Shown: one piece after another, positions 4,007-5,802 of the stretch
How the letters are laid out: each line of letters begins with the position of its first letter
Position numbering within the stretch: the first letter of the stretch is position 1
NCBI GenBank assembly: GCA_002348825.1
Contig: DEBN01000068.1
Coordinates: 1-5,802, forward strand
From: Gammaproteobacteria bacterium UBA2955
GTDB lineage: Bacteria > Pseudomonadota > Gammaproteobacteria > Pseudomonadales > Azotimanducaceae
Direction: 5' to 3'
Length of the DNA stretch: 5,802 bases
The notes under the pieces: generated by a model
The model's input: the letters and a program-made list of their open reading frames with translations, nothing else
What the model was told of the DNA's origin: nothing
The model's database searches: none
Made by a program: the position numbers and the translations under genes

Positions 4007-5260
4007 ATGTCGTCACCCTCTGATTCACAGATCTCGTCTGGCCTGTCGGCGCCTAACCGTTACGGATGGGTAATTGTCGCGTTGACCTTGCTCATGCAGA
4101 CCGTCAGCTCCGGCCTCGGGTTTTACAATATGTCGGTGTACATCAACCGACTGTCGACGGATTTGGCGGTATCGCTGGCGGCGGTGTCCTTTGCGGTGAG
4201 TCTGTTTTTTGTGATCGGTGGCATCGCGGGGCTGTACGTTGCTGAGTTGTTGCGGATTTGGTCTGTGCGCAAAGTGGTTATTGTCGGCGCACTGGTCTCA
4301 GGGATCTCGGTGGGTTTGGTCGGCTTTGCCGACAGCTTGTGGCAGGTTTATGCGCTGTTTTCACTGTTTGGTATCGGTAATGCCGGTATCTCTATCGTAA
4401 TATCCACCACACTGCTGACGCGCTGGTTCCCCGGCCCAGAGCGCTCCATGGCGCTTGCCATAGCCTCTACCGGTCTTTCGCTAGGCGGTTTTCTGATCAC
4501 GCCGATCTCTGCCTATTCATTTAACGCCCTAGGATTCGATTTAACGATGTATGGGCTGGGTGCGTTCCTGATCGTCACAGTGGTGCCGATTGCGCTGTTT
4601 TTGCGTTTTCCAAACGAAGCCAGCGGCGCGGTTGATTCGGCAGACGCGTTGCAGCAGCAATCGGAGAGAATTGCCACTGACCTCGCGGCGGCATTGCGCA
4701 GCCGCTTTTACGTGTTTTTGACGCTGGCGTATGTGCTGATTATGGCGTCTCAGGTCGGCGGGATCGCACACCTGTACAGTCGTGTTGAACTGCTCGGTGG
4801 CTTTACCATGGCGGCGATGGCGGTGCAGGCGCTGTCTATTGCCAGCATAGGCGGTCGCTTTTTTGGCGGCTGGCTAGTCAGTCGCGTGTCGATTCGTTGG
4901 TTTGCGCTGGGTAACGTGTTGCTGCAAAGCGTTGGATTATTGCTGATTGCGTTTGCGCCCAACGGTTTAATGGGCGTTATCGCAGCTGCAGTATTTGGTT
5001 TGAGTGTGGGCAATCTCTTAATGACCCTACCGCTCTGGCTCGCCGAGAGATTTGCGGTCGATATTTATCCTCAAGTTTTTGCTCGTGCCAATGCGATCTC
5101 GGTGCTGGGTGTCGCTGTAGGCCCATTTTGTTTCGGGTGGATTTTTGACGCCCTTAATTCCTATACGTTCGCTTATCTCGTCGCGTTAACGACGTCGTTA
5201 GTTGCTTTTGTGGTGGTTTGGTTTGCAAGTCGTGACGCAAAAGCACCCGGGGCGCGGTAG
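4007..5260 (+). CDS. MFS transporter
   Basis: This is a 417-residue integral inner-membrane protein with twelve predicted hydrophobic segments, roughly 19-41, 58-79, 89-107, 112-135, 148-169, 181-201, 233-256, 268-291, 297-315, 319-341, 359-381 and 385-407. The usual central cytoplasmic loop (202-232) holds a Gln/Glu-rich QQQSER stretch. The opening NRYGWVIVAL and the spacing resemble the monocarboxylate/oxalate:formate antiporter-like branch of the superfamily. The loop 2-3 signature is degenerate (ELLRIWSVRKVV in place of GxLaDrxGrr), so substrate and direction of transport cannot be assigned. ATG 4007 is preferred over the upstream in-frame GTG at 3926, because the extra 27 residues lack conserved character and overlap the leader hairpin. 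The Shine-Dalgarno is weak (GAAG, 3997-4000, 6-nt spacing). It is transcribed away from the SDR gene, and a shared substrate is possible but not shown. Confidence 0.9.
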   Translation: MSSPSDSQISSGLSAPNRYGWVIVALTLLMQTVSSGLGFYNMSVYINRLSTDLAVSLAAVSFAVSLFFVIGGIAGLYVAELLRIWSVRKVVIVGALVSGISVGLVGFADSLWQVYALFSLFGIGNAGISIVISTTLLTRWFPGPERSMALAIASTGLSLGGFLITPISAYSFNALGFDLTMYGLGAFLIVTVVPIALFLRFPNEASGAVDSADALQQQSERIATDLAAALRSRFYVFLTLAYVLIMASQVGGIAHLYSRVELLGGFTMAAMAVQALSIASIGGRFFGGWLVSRVSIRWFALGNVLLQSVGLLLIAFAPNGLMGVIAAAVFGLSVGNLLMTLPLWLAERFAVDIYPQVFARANAISVLGVAVGPFCFGWIFDALNSYTFAYLVALTTSLVAFVVVWFASRDAKAPGAR

Positions 5261-5275
5261 AGTAAACACACAAGT

Positions 5276-5281
5276 TATAAT
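5276..5281 (+). promoter_or_regulatory. Candidate -10 box for the Deg protease gene
   Basis: A perfect TATAAT stands 15 nt after the MFS stop and 27 nt before the protease ATG at 5309, the right distance for a transcript with a short leader. No good -35 lies 16-18 nt upstream, and there is no extended TG. I see no sigma-E pattern such as GAACTT with a matching -10, although degP-type genes are often under sigma-E. Confidence 0.35.
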
Positions 5282-5308
5282 GGAGTGGCTTAATAAGAGC
5301 CCTGTGGA

Positions 5309-5802
5309 ATGTTGTATCGACTTAGTTTCGGTTTAATTTTAGCCCTCGCCGGGGCGAGCGTGCAGGCAGCTCTGCCCGCGGCACTGCCCGGTCTTAATGA
5401 TCAATCCAACGTGGCTCTGCCAAGTCTTGCCGATATGCTGGAGCGGGCTAATCCGGCGGTTGTGAACATTGCGACACGTTCCACGATTGTCGAGCACAAC
5501 CGTTTGCTCGCGGACCCGTTTTTTCGGCGTTTTTTCAATATTCCCGAGAGTCGGCGGCGCTATCGTCGCACTCAGAGTGCCGGCTCCGGTGTGGTGGTGG
5601 ACGCTGATCAGGGTTATATCGTCACCAATAACCATGTCATCGACGGAGCCGACGAAATCAGTGTTGGGCTATCCGATGGGCGTACTTTGACCGCGGAACT
5701 TATGGGCCGGGACCCGCAGGTGGACTTGGCGCTGTTGAAGGTGCCCGCAGAAAATTTAGTGGCGATTAAATTTGCCGACAGCTCGGCGCTGCGAGTGGGC
5801 GA
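5309..5802 (+). CDS. Do/DegQ-like periplasmic serine endoprotease, 5' part only
   Basis: The frame starts at ATG 5309 (an in-frame stop at 5294-5296 excludes an earlier start) and runs off the window after 164 residues of an expected 450-480. Residues 1-20 form a signal peptide with a hydrophobic core (FGLILALAGA) and likely cleavage after SVQA, so the product acts in the periplasm in protein quality control. The mature start contains LPSLADMLERANPAVVNI, close to E. coli DegQ. The trypsin-like domain follows: an Arg/Phe-rich LA-type loop (70-87), SAGSGVVV (90-97), TNNHV with catalytic H109, and VDLALLK with catalytic D139. The catalytic serine (GNSGG) and both PDZ domains lie beyond the window. 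DegQ or DegP is likely. DegS is less so, because its membrane-anchored N-terminus differs. TAAGAG (5294-5299) is a weak Shine-Dalgarno. Confidence 0.93.
   Translation, partial: MLYRLSFGLILALAGASVQAALPAALPGLNDQSNVALPSLADMLERANPAVVNIATRSTIVEHNRLLADPFFRRFFNIPESRRRYRRTQSAGSGVVVDADQGYIVTNNHVIDGADEISVGLSDGRTLTAELMGRDPQVDLALLKVPAENLVAIKFADSSALRVG

Noticed and set aside
5339..5635. 98-residue minus-strand frame antisense to the Deg protease
   Set aside because: The plus-strand frame carries a signal peptide and the catalytic His and Asp motifs. The antisense frame has no support.

Overview
The window looks like chromosomal DNA of a gammaproteobacterium. The G+C content is moderate to high, four of the seven complete reading frames (counting a short putative leader peptide) start with GTG, the pantothenate kinase is the type III (CoaX) form, and a DegQ-like Do-family protease closes the window. 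I cannot name a genus from sequence alone; a free-living aerobic, possibly marine, member is an inference. I see no IS elements, tRNAs, rRNAs, CRISPR arrays or prophage genes.

Layout: (1) 1-408, the 3' end of a zinc-independent MDR-type NADPH:quinone oxidoreductase. (2) 409-629, a structured intergenic leader. It holds a weak promoter candidate, a repeated GATCTTTT, a hairpin with two bulged adenines (527-551), and a leucine-rich 22-codon reading frame (565-633) that has a good Shine-Dalgarno and ends inside the start codon of panB. (3) 630-3075, a same-strand cluster panB-panC-coaX. PanB and PanC overlap by GTGA, and coaX follows after a 71-nt gap with a small hairpin. (4) 3076-3846 on the minus strand, a short-chain dehydrogenase whose stop codon abuts that of coaX with no spacer. 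(5) 3847-4006, a divergent promoter region. (6) 4007-5260, a 12-helix MFS transporter. (7) 5309 to the window end, the N-terminal third of a periplasmic HtrA/Deg protease.

PanB makes ketopantoate from 2-oxoisovalerate, PanC joins pantoate to beta-alanine, and CoaX phosphorylates the resulting pantothenate, so the cluster covers most of the route from valine precursor to 4'-phosphopantothenate. Ketopantoate reductase (PanE or IlvC) and aspartate decarboxylase (PanD) must be supplied elsewhere. The other genes show no obvious functional link to it.

The most interesting part is the panB leader. The 22-codon frame is 8/22 leucine and contains the run TVLLLRGAP, resembling the leader peptides of branched-chain amino acid operons. 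Its second half lies in an 8-bp perfect hairpin whose 3' arm holds the panB Shine-Dalgarno, and its TGA overlaps the panB GTG. This suggests, but does not prove, that panB is translationally coupled to a leader peptide. An upstream hairpin with two bulged adenines recalls the published pan RNA motif and should be compared with it.
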